14,021 nt of DNA, taken from an uncultured Dialister sp. Its GTDB lineage: Bacteria; Bacillota; Negativicutes; Veillonellales; Dialisteraceae. The stretch spans positions 1 to 14,021 of the forward strand of contig UQRR01000056.1 of NCBI GenBank assembly GCA_900543455.1, given 5' to 3'. Below the pieces are notes generated by a model. The model saw only the letters and a list, made by a program, of their open reading frames with translations. It did not search any database and was not told the DNA's origin. Below are positions 1-6,387 of this stretch, piece by piece. A program made the position numbers and the translations under genes. The stretch's first letter is position 1. Every line of letters starts with the position of its first letter.

Positions 1-67
1 GGGAAAGGGGGAAGTATACCCTTTTCCTCTTGTTTTTTACTACCTGGAGTGAAAAAGGACACAAAAG

Positions 68-114
68 AAGGAGCTGTGAAGAAATGAATCCTCATTTCTT
101 CACAGCTCCTTTTT
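68..114 (+). terminator. Intrinsic terminator of an upstream gene
   Basis: A perfect 20-bp stem (68-87 with 92-111) with a 4-nt ATCC loop runs into a T-tract at 110-114. It must end a + strand gene lying before the window, because no supported coding sequence precedes it here. The stem is unusually long and free of mismatches. Confidence 0.8.
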
Positions 115-118
115 GCTT

Positions 119-139
119 AAGGTTCAAGGTTCAAGGTTT
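119..139. repeat. Heptamer tandem array, unit AAGGTTC
   Basis: Three consecutive 7-bp units, AAGGTTC AAGGTTC AAGGTTT, begin a few bases after the terminator T-tract. Confidence 0.85.
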
Positions 140-159
140 TGAAAGGCTCGTTTGAATGA

Positions 160-187
160 GAAATTAGAAATGAGAAATGTGAAATGT
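160..187. repeat. Heptamer tandem array, unit GAAATGA/GAAATGT
   Basis: Four 7-bp units are seen: GAAATTA, GAAATGA, GAAATGT, GAAATGT. The 19-mer at 154-172 that enters this array recurs exactly at 8094-8112, which ties the array to the mosaic repeat family. Confidence 0.85.
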
Positions 188-340
188 TGGTAGCGGCTTT
201 GCCGAGAATATATGGGGCGATGCTCGAAGTTTTTGGGGGATAACAGGCTTCCCGTTTGCCGTTTCCAAACATTGTCCGTCTGATTGCGAACGAAAAAGAT
301 TCGAGGGCTTCGCTCGAAATGACGATACGAGAGTCTGATG
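188..340 (+). repeat. Long mosaic-repeat module, copy 1
   Basis: About 150 bp that aligns with the reverse complement of 13382-13556 with small gaps. Shared landmarks in order are a GC-rich GGCGGCTT..GCCG hairpin, ATATATGGG, CGATGCyCGAA (218-228), a TTTCCC/TTCCC block, CATyGTCyGTyTGA, GCGAA, AAAGATT, GCTCGAAATGAC (312-323) and ATACGAGAG..TCTGATG. It carries no coding signal. It looks like one dispersed element present here in direct orientation and inverted near the far end of the window. Confidence 0.75.
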
Positions 341-347
341 TTTCCCA

Positions 348-374
348 GTGACTAGTCACCAGGTACTAGTCACT
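348..374. repeat. ACTAGT palindrome block
   Basis: GTGACTAGTCAC at 348-359 is a perfect 12-bp palindrome. It is followed by ACTAGTCAC at 366-374. The same ACTAGT-centred words recur at 2024-2050, 8190-8215 and 13295-13322. Confidence 0.75.
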
Positions 375-381
375 CGAAGCT

Positions 382-409
382 CCTAATCCCTAATCCCTAA
401 TCCCTAGCC
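382..409. repeat. Heptamer tandem array, unit CCTAATC
   Basis: Three exact CCTAATC units and one CCTAGCC unit in strict 7-bp register. The unit is the complement of the GATTAGG word seen at 13330-13336, and it recurs twice at 5225-5238. Confidence 0.85.
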
Positions 410-439
410 ACTTATCCCTGCTTTCAAACTTCCTGGTTC

Positions 440-500
440 AGGGTAAGCCCAAGGGGCGTGCCGTCCCTTTGATTGCGTGCGAAAGCTCTGCTAGAATTAG
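440..500 (+). repeat. Mosaic-repeat 5' blocks, copy 1
   Basis: GGGTAAGCCC..GGGGCGTGCCGTCC followed by TTTGATTGCG..GAAAGCT matches the beginnings of the elements at 8041-8096 and 8881-8925, and the reverse complement of 13728-13783. Here it leads into an AGAATTAGGAATTTGGAATG stretch and then the hairpin module. Confidence 0.7.
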
Positions 501-514
501 GAATTTGGAATGAA

Positions 515-561
515 GGTGGCGGCTCCGCCACAAATATATATTTTGCAGCGAAGCTGCCACC
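515..561. repeat. Head-to-head hairpin module (imperfect 47-bp palindrome)
   Basis: The left arm begins GGTGGCGGC (515-523) and the right arm ends GCTGCCACC (553-561), pairing with one mismatch. Each arm has its own small hairpin (GTGGCGG/CCGCCAC and GCAGC/GCTGC) and the centre is an AT-rich ATATATAT stretch. It looks like two hairpin-plus-AT modules of the repeat family joined in opposite orientation. Confidence 0.7.
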
Positions 562-581
562 ACAACCCACAACCCACAACC
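561..581. repeat. Heptamer tandem array, unit CACAACC
   Basis: Three exact CACAACC units. The array directly abuts the right arm of the head-to-head hairpin module and is followed by a T-run (590-596). Confidence 0.85.
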
Positions 582-606
582 CTGAACCCTTTTTTTATTT
601 ATCTTC

Positions 607-635
607 TTTACATGCCGCCTCTTCCATGTTACACT
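607..635 (+). promoter_or_regulatory. Possible lysC promoter
   Basis: TTTACA (607-612) and TACACT (630-635) are separated by 17 bp in the non-repetitive stretch before lysC. The -10 box is weak, so this is a candidate only. It would give a leader of about 90 nt in which I see no known riboswitch. Confidence 0.25.
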
Positions 636-731
636 TTTCACAGTATACAAGGAGCGCGGACGAATCCGATGGCTGCTCCAGCGGGAAGGCAGACTCTGTT
701 TTCCTAGATTACTCGTAAATGAGGGATGCAA

Positions 732-1958
732 ATGTCACTTTATGTAAAAAAATTCGGCGGAAGTTCTGTTGCGACACCGGAAAAAATGTTGAATATTGCA
801 AACCGTGTGCTTCGCGATCGGAAGCCGGGGGACAAGATCGTGATCGTCGTATCGGCTATGGGCGATACCACCGATGATCTCCTGGCACTGGCTTCGAAGG
901 TATCGGATATCAATCATGGACGTGAAATGGATATGCTGCTGGCGACCGGTGAGCAGATCTCCATTTCCCTTATGGCGATGACTTTCAGAAAGCTCGGCGT
1001 CCCTGCTGTATCGCTCACGGGCCCGCAGGCGGGTATCATCGCGGGAGGGGCGTATGGCAAGGCGACCATCGATGATGTGAAGCCGGAGCGCGTCTTCAAG
1101 GAGCTGGAAGAAGGCAAGATCGTCATCGTGGCGGGCTTCCAGGGCCTTATGGAAAATGGCGATGTGGCGACACTGGGCCGCGGCGGCAGCGATGCGACGG
1201 CGGTGGCGCTTGCAGGTGCGATGCATGCAGATATGTGTGAGATCTTCACCGATGTGGATGGTGTATACTCTGCAGATCCGCGTGTCGTGAAGAATGCACA
1301 TAAGATGAAAGAAATTACCAATACGGAAATGCTGGAAATGGCACGTCTGGGCGCTGGCGTCATGCAGCCTCGCAGCGTCGAACTCGGGATGAAATATCAC
1401 ATTCCGATCCATGTCAGATCTACATTTACGAATGATGAAGGAACGATTATCCGGGAGGTATGTATGGAAGGCTTGAACGAAGCGGTCAGAGGCGTGGCAC
1501 AGGATGCTCATGCAGCTAGAATTGCAGTACTGGGACTCAGAAATGTGCCGGGCGTGGCATACAGTGTATTCTCTGCTCTTGCAGAAGACAATATCACGGT
1601 CGACATGATCGTGCAGAGTGTCAGAAACTCCAATGATGACAAGACGGATATCGTATTCACCATCGATGATACGGATATGGAGGATGCCAAGAGAGTCCTC
1701 GATAAGATGAGAGACGATGGCAAAGTGGAAGAAGTCATTTATGATGATGACACGGCCAAAGTCTCTGTCGTAGGCGCCGGCATGCTCGGCAGACCGGGAG
1801 TCGCTGCCCGTATGTTCGGCGCACTCGGCAGAGCCGGTGTCAATATTGACATCGTCAGCACTTCGGAAATCAGCATTTCCTGCCTCATCCTGAGAAAAGA
1901 CCTGAACAAAGCTGTACAGGCCATTCACGACGAATTCTTCCCGCAGGACGAAAAATAA
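732..1958 (+). CDS. lysC: Aspartate kinase (aspartokinase), alpha subunit
   Basis: Phosphorylates L-aspartate with ATP, the first committed step to diaminopimelate, lysine, threonine and methionine; cytosolic. The amino-acid kinase domain opens with KKFGGSS (residues 6-12) and continues with GRGGSD (149-154), FTDVDGVYSADPR (172-184) and GAGVMQPRSVE (207-217). Two ACT regulatory domains follow, from roughly residue 260 to the end, containing NVPGVAYSVFSALAEDNI and VSVVGAGMLGRPGVAARMF. An ATG at 726 touches the GAGGG ribosome binding site (721-725) with no spacer. I therefore prefer the ATG at 732, six bases downstream. This gives 408 residues, the length known for Bacillus subtilis LysC. Feedback inhibition by lysine and/or threonine through the ACT domains is expected for the family, but the effector cannot be read from the sequence. 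The gene is monocistronic, with a terminator at 1975-2005. Confidence 0.95.
   Translation: MSLYVKKFGGSSVATPEKMLNIANRVLRDRKPGDKIVIVVSAMGDTTDDLLALASKVSDINHGREMDMLLATGEQISISLMAMTFRKLGVPAVSLTGPQAGIIAGGAYGKATIDDVKPERVFKELEEGKIVIVAGFQGLMENGDVATLGRGGSDATAVALAGAMHADMCEIFTDVDGVYSADPRVVKNAHKMKEITNTEMLEMARLGAGVMQPRSVELGMKYHIPIHVRSTFTNDEGTIIREVCMEGLNEAVRGVAQDAHAARIAVLGLRNVPGVAYSVFSALAEDNITVDMIVQSVRNSNDDKTDIVFTIDDTDMEDAKRVLDKMRDDGKVEEVIYDDDTAKVSVVGAGMLGRPGVAARMFGALGRAGVNIDIVSTSEISISCLILRKDLNKAVQAIHDEFFPQDEK
1464..1958 (+). CDS. lysC: Probable aspartate kinase beta subunit (internal start)
   Basis: Inside lysC, GGGAGG at 1453-1458 lies 5 nt before an in-frame ATG at 1464. Translation from it would yield 164 residues, starting MEGLNEAVRG, made only of the linker and the two ACT domains. 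B. subtilis LysC and the Corynebacterium enzyme are known to make such a beta subunit from an internal start at about residue 245-250, forming alpha2beta2 enzymes. The start here falls at alpha residue 245. The ribosome binding site and spacing are seen in the sequence; its use is inferred. An out-of-frame ATG at 1460 is too close to the site to compete well. Confidence 0.6.
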   Translation: MEGLNEAVRGVAQDAHAARIAVLGLRNVPGVAYSVFSALAEDNITVDMIVQSVRNSNDDKTDIVFTIDDTDMEDAKRVLDKMRDDGKVEEVIYDDDTAKVSVVGAGMLGRPGVAARMFGALGRAGVNIDIVSTSEISISCLILRKDLNKAVQAIHDEFFPQDEK

Positions 1959-1974
1959 TAAATAGATGCTTATG

Positions 1975-2005
1975 GAAAAAGCACAGGGATTTCCTGCGCT
2001 TTTTC
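1975..2005 (+). terminator. Intrinsic terminator of lysC
   Basis: GAAAAAGC-a-CAGG (1975-1987) pairs with CCTG-c-GCTTTTTC (1993-2005) around a GATTT loop, with one internal mismatch. The T-rich 3' arm sits 17 bases after the lysC stop codon. Confidence 0.8.
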
Positions 2006-2022
2006 TTGTGAATAAAGTGGTG

Positions 2023-2064
2023 GACTAGTAGCTGGTGACTAGTGACTAGTGGCTAGGGATTAAG
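2023..2064. repeat. Heptamer array, GACTAGT family
   Basis: Six units in unbroken 7-bp register: GACTAGT, AGCTGGT, GACTAGT, GACTAGT, GGCTAGG, GATTAAG. The remaining bases to 2198 show no array, hairpin or convincing promoter for the downstream peptidase gene. Confidence 0.8.
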
Positions 2065-2211
2065 AATGCCTGTTGGCTCGTGATTCAAATTCTACCTTAG
2101 TGCATTGCCATTATTGCCAAAATGGTGCGAAGCCCCGCTCCTGCTACTGCTGAACCCGTTCAAACCGCCAACAGCTAACTATCAACGAGCAATAAATCAA
2201 GGAGAACGTAT

Positions 2212-5139
2212 ATGAAATGGAATGATGGAGACCTGGTACACGGATTCCGTGTCAGCCGCATGTCCCATATCGAAGAAGTCAATGCCGATGCCTACCTGAT
2301 GGAGCACGTCAAAAGCGGTGCCCGTCTTCTGTATCTGGACAGCGACGATGATAATAAAGTCTTTTATATTTGCTTCCGCACGACGCCGGATAATTCCAAG
2401 GGGACACCGCATATCATGGAGCACTCGACGCTCTGCGGCTCTCGGAAATATCCGCTGAAGGAACCCTTCGTCGAACTCGCGAAAGGTTCTCTCAATACCT
2501 TCCTCAATGCGATCACCTGGCCGGATAAGACCATGTATCCGATCGCCAGCCGCAATATGGTCGATTTCCATAACCTGATGGATGTATATCTCGATGCGGT
2601 CTTCTATCCGAATTGCCTCAAGAATCCGCAGATTCTGATGCAGGAAGGCTGGCACTATGAGCTGGAGAACAAAGAGGCGCCTTTGACGTACAATGGTGTC
2701 GTTTACAATGAAATGAAAGGCGCGCTCTCTTCGCCGGAAGCCATCATGGAAGACCGCGCGACCGAGCGTCTCTTCCCGGATAATACCTACGGCGTGGAGT
2801 CCGGCGGAGATCCGGAAGTCATCCCGATGCTTTCTTTCCGTGAATTCACTGAATTCCACAGACGCTTCTATCATCCGTCGAACAGCTATATCTATCTCTA
2901 TGGCGATATGGATATCGAGAAGACACTGGCATATATCGATGAGGAATACCTGTCTCATTTTGACCGCCGCCATGTGGACTCGGCCGTCCGCACGCAGTCC
3001 GGCTTCAAGAAAAGGGTATCCGCGATCTGCCCGTATGGGATCGCAGAGCAGGAAAGCGAAAAGGGGAAGGCGATCCATGCCCTCTACATCGCAGGAAGCG
3101 ACCATATGTCTACGAAAGAATCGCTTGCTTTCCGTATCCTGAACTATGTCCTGATCGATATGGATGGCGCACCGCTGAAAAAAGCAGTCATGGATGCCGG
3201 TCTTGGAAACGACCTGTCCGGCGGCTATTGTGACAGCTACAAGCAGCCGGTCTGGACCATCGAAGTGACAGGCTCAGAAGTGGAGAAGCAGGAACAGTTT
3301 GCGCAGGTCATCGATGGGACGCTCCGCACGCTCGCACTTGACGGCATTGACAAGGATATGCTTGATGCTGCATTGAACCGCACGGAATTCACCTCGCGTG
3401 AAAACGATTATCAGGGACGTCCGAAAGGTCTTTTCTATGGGGTCCGCGCGATGGATCTCTGGCTCTATGACCGTGACCCGATGGCGGCACTCCGCTATAT
3501 CGACGACATCAAAGAGCTTCGAGAAGGGATCAGGGAAGGCTATTTCGAAAGCCTTCTCCTGAAGTACGTCATCAAGAATCCGCATCAGGTCCTGATCACC
3601 ATGAAGCCGGAAAAGGGACTGACGGAGAAGAACAATGCGGCAACGGCAGAAAAACTCGCTGCTTACAAGATGAGTCTCACCGACGAGCAGCTCGAAGACA
3701 TCATGGCGTCCACCAAAGCACTGAAGGAACGTCAGGCATCCATGGAAACAGAGGAGGCCCTGAAGACCATTCCGCTCCTGTCCCGCGAAGACCTGAAGCG
3801 GGAGATCGAGGAGGAAGTGCTCGAAGAAGAGACAGTCTCGGGCATCCGCCACTTCCACTATGATATTCACACAACGGGCATTTCCTACGTCACGATGTAT
3901 TTCGATCTCTATGATCTCACCGAGGAAGAGATCCCGTATGCCATCCTCCTTGCCGGGATGCTTCGCAGCATGGATACGGAAAAGCACAGCTACACCGAGC
4001 TCGCGCGGATTTCCAATGCATATACCGGCGGCATCAGCTTCCAGATTTCCTGCATCGGCGATATCAATGACGCTTCGAAATATAAGCCTTTCATGGTCGC
4101 TAGAGGCAAAGCACTCACCTCAAAGGCCGAGCAGCTCATGGACCTTTTGGGGGAAGTCATCAATCACACCTCCTTCCAGGATACGAAACGGCTGAAAGAG
4201 ATTCTCTTGGAAGAAAAATCGGAATGGGATATGACGGCTTTCTCCCGCGGGCATAATCTCACTATGGGACGCCTTGCTTCCTATTTCTCAAAGACAGCGC
4301 AGTTTTCTGAGCAGGCGGGCATGACGTTCTACTATTTCCTGGCAGACCTTGTCAAGACGTATGACAGTCAGGCAGAGGACATCGCAGAGAAGCTCTCGGC
4401 TGTCGCGAAGAAAATCTTCACGAGAAGCCATATGTTCTTGGCCACCACAGGCGAGAAGGAAGAAAAGCAGGCTGTCGATCGCTACCTCGGCCTCATCTTG
4501 GATGATATGCCGGAAGGGGAGAAGAAAGAAGCCCATCTTTTCGATTTCCCGGCCAAGGAAATCAATGAAGCTTTCCTGACCTCCGGCAAGGTCCAGTACG
4601 TCGCCAAAGGCGGCAATTTCCGCGACCATGGTTTTACCTATACCGGCGCACTTCGTGTCATGGAAACCATCCTTCGCTATGAGTACCTCTGGAAGAAAGT
4701 CCGTGTCCTCGGCGGTGCGTATGGCGCTTTCACTCAGTTCCTGCGCGATGGTACGTCGCTACTCTGCTCGTACCGTGATCCGAATCTGAAGGAAACGCTC
4801 GAGGCATACAAAGGCCTTCCGGAATATCTGAAAACGCTTGAGCTGTCCGAACGTGAAATGACCAAGTACGTCATCGGCACTATGGCAGCAGATGAGATCC
4901 AGCTCACTCCGTCCATGAAGGGCGAGCGCGCCATGCTCCACTATCTGAACGGCAACACAAGGGAAGACCGCATGCGGATCCGCAGTGAAATCATCTCCTG
5001 CGAAGTGAAAGACATCCGTGCCCTTGCGCCGCTCGTCAAGAGCATCATCGATGATCCCTATATCTGCTGCATGGGCAGCGAGGAAAAAATCCAGCGGGAT
5101 CAGGCTCTCTTCCATGAAGTCCTCTCGATGCCAGAGTAA
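2212..5139 (+). CDS. M16C-family zinc metallopeptidase (presequence-protease-like)
   Basis: A large cytosolic peptidase of the insulinase/pitrilysin clan, PreP subfamily, expected to degrade unstructured peptides inside a closed two-half chamber. The inverted zinc motif HIMEH is at residues 67-71, with E70 as the catalytic base. The third zinc ligand, E167 in YNEMKGA, lies 96 residues after H71, which is the PreP-type spacing. The TWPDKTMYPIASRN segment (102-115) is typical of the subfamily. A charged linker (about 505-545) separates the catalytic half from the inactive C-terminal half, which carries LRYEYLWKKVRVLGGAYGAF. At 975 residues it is full length for M16C. There is no signal peptide or membrane segment. 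AAGGAG (2199-2204) lies 7 nt before the ATG. The gene stands alone between two repeat-bearing gaps. The physiological substrate is unknown; peptide turnover is inferred. Confidence 0.93.
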   Translation: MKWNDGDLVHGFRVSRMSHIEEVNADAYLMEHVKSGARLLYLDSDDDNKVFYICFRTTPDNSKGTPHIMEHSTLCGSRKYPLKEPFVELAKGSLNTFLNAITWPDKTMYPIASRNMVDFHNLMDVYLDAVFYPNCLKNPQILMQEGWHYELENKEAPLTYNGVVYNEMKGALSSPEAIMEDRATERLFPDNTYGVESGGDPEVIPMLSFREFTEFHRRFYHPSNSYIYLYGDMDIEKTLAYIDEEYLSHFDRRHVDSAVRTQSGFKKRVSAICPYGIAEQESEKGKAIHALYIAGSDHMSTKESLAFRILNYVLIDMDGAPLKKAVMDAGLGNDLSGGYCDSYKQPVWTIEVTGSEVEKQEQFAQVIDGTLRTLALDGIDKDMLDAALNRTEFTSRENDYQGRPKGLFYGVRAMDLWLYDRDPMAALRYIDDIKELREGIREGYFESLLLKYVIKNPHQVLITMKPEKGLTEKNNAATAEKLAAYKMSLTDEQLEDIMASTKALKERQASMETEEALKTIPLLSREDLKREIEEEVLEEETVSGIRHFHYDIHTTGISYVTMYFDLYDLTEEEIPYAILLAGMLRSMDTEKHSYTELARISNAYTGGISFQISCIGDINDASKYKPFMVARGKALTSKAEQLMDLLGEVINHTSFQDTKRLKEILLEEKSEWDMTAFSRGHNLTMGRLASYFSKTAQFSEQAGMTFYYFLADLVKTYDSQAEDIAEKLSAVAKKIFTRSHMFLATTGEKEEKQAVDRYLGLILDDMPEGEKKEAHLFDFPAKEINEAFLTSGKVQYVAKGGNFRDHGFTYTGALRVMETILRYEYLWKKVRVLGGAYGAFTQFLRDGTSLLCSYRDPNLKETLEAYKGLPEYLKTLELSEREMTKYVIGTMAADEIQLTPSMKGERAMLHYLNGNTREDRMRIRSEIISCEVKDIRALAPLVKSIIDDPYICCMGSEEKIQRDQALFHEVLSMPE

Positions 5140-5224
5140 TGGAATGAAGGGGGTTGTGCCGCAGACTTTATGTGGCGACAGGGGATCGATGAGAGGATGC
5201 CATTTGCTCTTCAGCTATGTTGAA

Positions 5225-5259
5225 CCTAATCCCTAATCCCTAGTCACAAGTCATTCGTC
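5225..5259. repeat. Heptamer array, CCTAATC to CCTAGTC
   Basis: Five 7-bp units: CCTAATC, CCTAATC, CCTAGTC, ACAAGTC, ATTCGTC. The register is kept while the unit sequence drifts. The surrounding gap (5140-5322) otherwise holds only the terminator that follows. Confidence 0.75.
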
Positions 5260-5271
5260 ACTTTTACCACC

Positions 5272-5300
5272 AAGGAGGCTCAACTGTTTGAGCCTCCTTT
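5272..5300 (+). terminator. Terminator-like hairpin before gluQ
   Basis: A perfect 12-bp stem (AAGGAGGCTCAA, 5272-5283, with 5288-5299) and a CTGT loop, followed by only a short T-stretch. It probably ends peptidase transcription. It lies just 11 bases before the gluQ ribosome binding site, so any gluQ promoter must be at or upstream of this hairpin, or gluQ depends on read-through. Confidence 0.65.
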
Positions 5301-5322
5301 CGTATACCTGAAAGGAGCCGCT

Positions 5323-6282
5323 ATGCAGAGAGCCATTCGCACCCGTTTTGCGCCGAGTCCCACAGGATACATGCATCTTGGGAATATCTGGATCGCTTTT
5401 TTGAACTGGCTCTGGACACGCCAGCAGGGAGGGGCGATCGTGCTACGGATCGAGGACATCGACCGGCAGCGAAGCCACGCCGAATATATAGAGGGGATCC
5501 AAGAAGACCTTGCATGGATGGATCTTTCCTATGACGAGGGACCCGGCGGGAATTATTCCTATGGGACGCCTGTCCAAAGTCTCCGATTTCCTCTCTATCA
5601 GGCCATCATGGATCGGTGGAAAGAAGCGGGGGAGATCTATCCCTGCTTCTGCAGCCGCGCCCGTCTCCACAGCATCGCCTCTGCGCCGCATGAAGGGGAG
5701 GGGCTGCCGGTCTATGATGGGCACTGCCGCCGTCTGACCGCGGAAGAAATCTCTGAAAGAGAAAAGGAGAAAGCGCCTTCCTGGCGCCTTCGCATGGAGG
5801 AAAGCCGTGTGTCTTTCCGAGATCTTTTCTGCGGGGAGGAGTCGTGCGTGCTCCGTCCCGGCATCGATGACTTTGTCCTTCGGCGCGCAGACGGTATGGT
5901 CGCTTACCAGCTCGCTGTATCCGTCGATGATGCAGCGATGGGGATGACGCATGTTTTCCGGGGAAATGACCTTCTCTCCTCGACCTTTTATCAGCTCTAT
6001 CTGCTGAAAAAATTGGGAGTTTCCCATGTTCCGACTTACGGACATCTGCCTCTTCTCGTTGATGCGGAGGGAGTCCGGCTCTCGAAGCGGCAGAAAGGTC
6101 TCACTCTTCGTGAAATGAAGGCAGAGGGCAAGAAGCCTTCTGATATCATCGGACTCCTTCTGTATTATGCAGGCGCACTTCCAAAGCCGATGCCCGTATC
6201 CGCAGAGGAAGCGGCTCGGAATGTCGGCTTTGAGGAGCTGAAGCACCTGTCTTTGCCGCATATCGTGGTGACGCAGGTCTAA
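5323..6282 (+). CDS. gluQ: Glutamyl-Q tRNA(Asp) synthetase
   Basis: A truncated glutamyl-tRNA-synthetase paralogue that, in known members, activates glutamate and attaches it to the queuosine base at position 34 of tRNA(Asp) rather than to a tRNA 3' end. Class I catalytic core: RFAPSPTGYMHLGN (8-21) contains the HIGH-type motif, LRIEDIDRQR (41-50) is the glutamate-binding region, and RLSKRQKG (252-259) is the KMSKS-type loop. A zinc site C108-x-C110...Y131-x3-C135 matches the C-x-C...Y-x3-C pattern of the YadB/GluQRS group. The 319 residues leave no room for the anticodon-binding domain of true GltX. AAAGGAG (5311-5317) lies 5 nt before the ATG. The downstream kinase promoter lies within the end of this gene. 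An alternative label is a generic truncated GltX-like protein; the zinc motif favours GluQ. Confidence 0.85.
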   Translation: MQRAIRTRFAPSPTGYMHLGNIWIAFLNWLWTRQQGGAIVLRIEDIDRQRSHAEYIEGIQEDLAWMDLSYDEGPGGNYSYGTPVQSLRFPLYQAIMDRWKEAGEIYPCFCSRARLHSIASAPHEGEGLPVYDGHCRRLTAEEISEREKEKAPSWRLRMEESRVSFRDLFCGEESCVLRPGIDDFVLRRADGMVAYQLAVSVDDAAMGMTHVFRGNDLLSSTFYQLYLLKKLGVSHVPTYGHLPLLVDAEGVRLSKRQKGLTLREMKAEGKKPSDIIGLLLYYAGALPKPMPVSAEEAARNVGFEELKHLSLPHIVVTQV

Positions 6283-6296
6283 AAAACGGCTATAAT
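6268..6296 (+). promoter_or_regulatory. Promoter of the nucleoside kinase gene
   Basis: GTGACG (6268-6273), 17 bp, then a consensus TATAAT (6291-6296). It overlaps the gluQ stop codon and predicts an RNA start near 6303. An ATG at 6307 would then be almost leaderless, which supports the downstream start at 6388. Confidence 0.6.
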
Positions 6297-6387
6297 GAAT
6301 CTATAGATGGTTATCCGGGAAAACGATGATGCGATTCACGATGGGATCCGTACTTCCCCGGAGGATCCGGTAAAGGAGCTGATTTCC

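Larger units (their letters stand above)
117..731. other. Repeat-filled intergenic region upstream of lysC
   Basis: There is no credible gene in these roughly 600 bases. Open frames on either strand run through tandem repeats and lack a good ribosome binding site. The stretch holds, in order, heptamer arrays, a long module shared with 13382-13556, a SpeI-like palindrome, CCTAATC repeats, a TGCTTTCAAACT motif (420-430), a second module start (440-500), a head-to-head hairpin module, CACAACC repeats, and about 120 bases of non-repetitive leader before lysC. No lysine-riboswitch or T-box signature was recognised. Confidence 0.8.

Noticed and set aside
1..87. Frame 1 is open from the first base to a stop at 85-87
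   Set aside because: The stop lies within the terminator stem and the residues show no domain, so it is not a credible gene end.
382..409. Telomere-like CCTAATC repeats
   Set aside because: Only three to four units, one of many different heptamers in the window, and internal to a chromosome segment.
726..728. ATG at 726 as the lysC start
   Set aside because: It directly touches the GAGGG ribosome binding site; the ATG at 732 has a normal spacer and gives the usual 408-residue length.
117..731. Short open frames across the first gap (for example 117-359 minus, 438-731 minus, 473-718 plus)
   Set aside because: They are translations of heptamer arrays and repeat modules, lack good ribosome binding sites, and some cross into lysC.
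640..731. Lysine riboswitch or T-box before lysC or proS
   Set aside because: I could not find the conserved core words, and no T-box GGGTGG-type sequence precedes either gene.
735..1928. 397-codon minus-strand open frame opposite lysC
   Set aside because: Same shadow pattern: no domain, no ribosome binding site of note, and full overlap with aspartate kinase.
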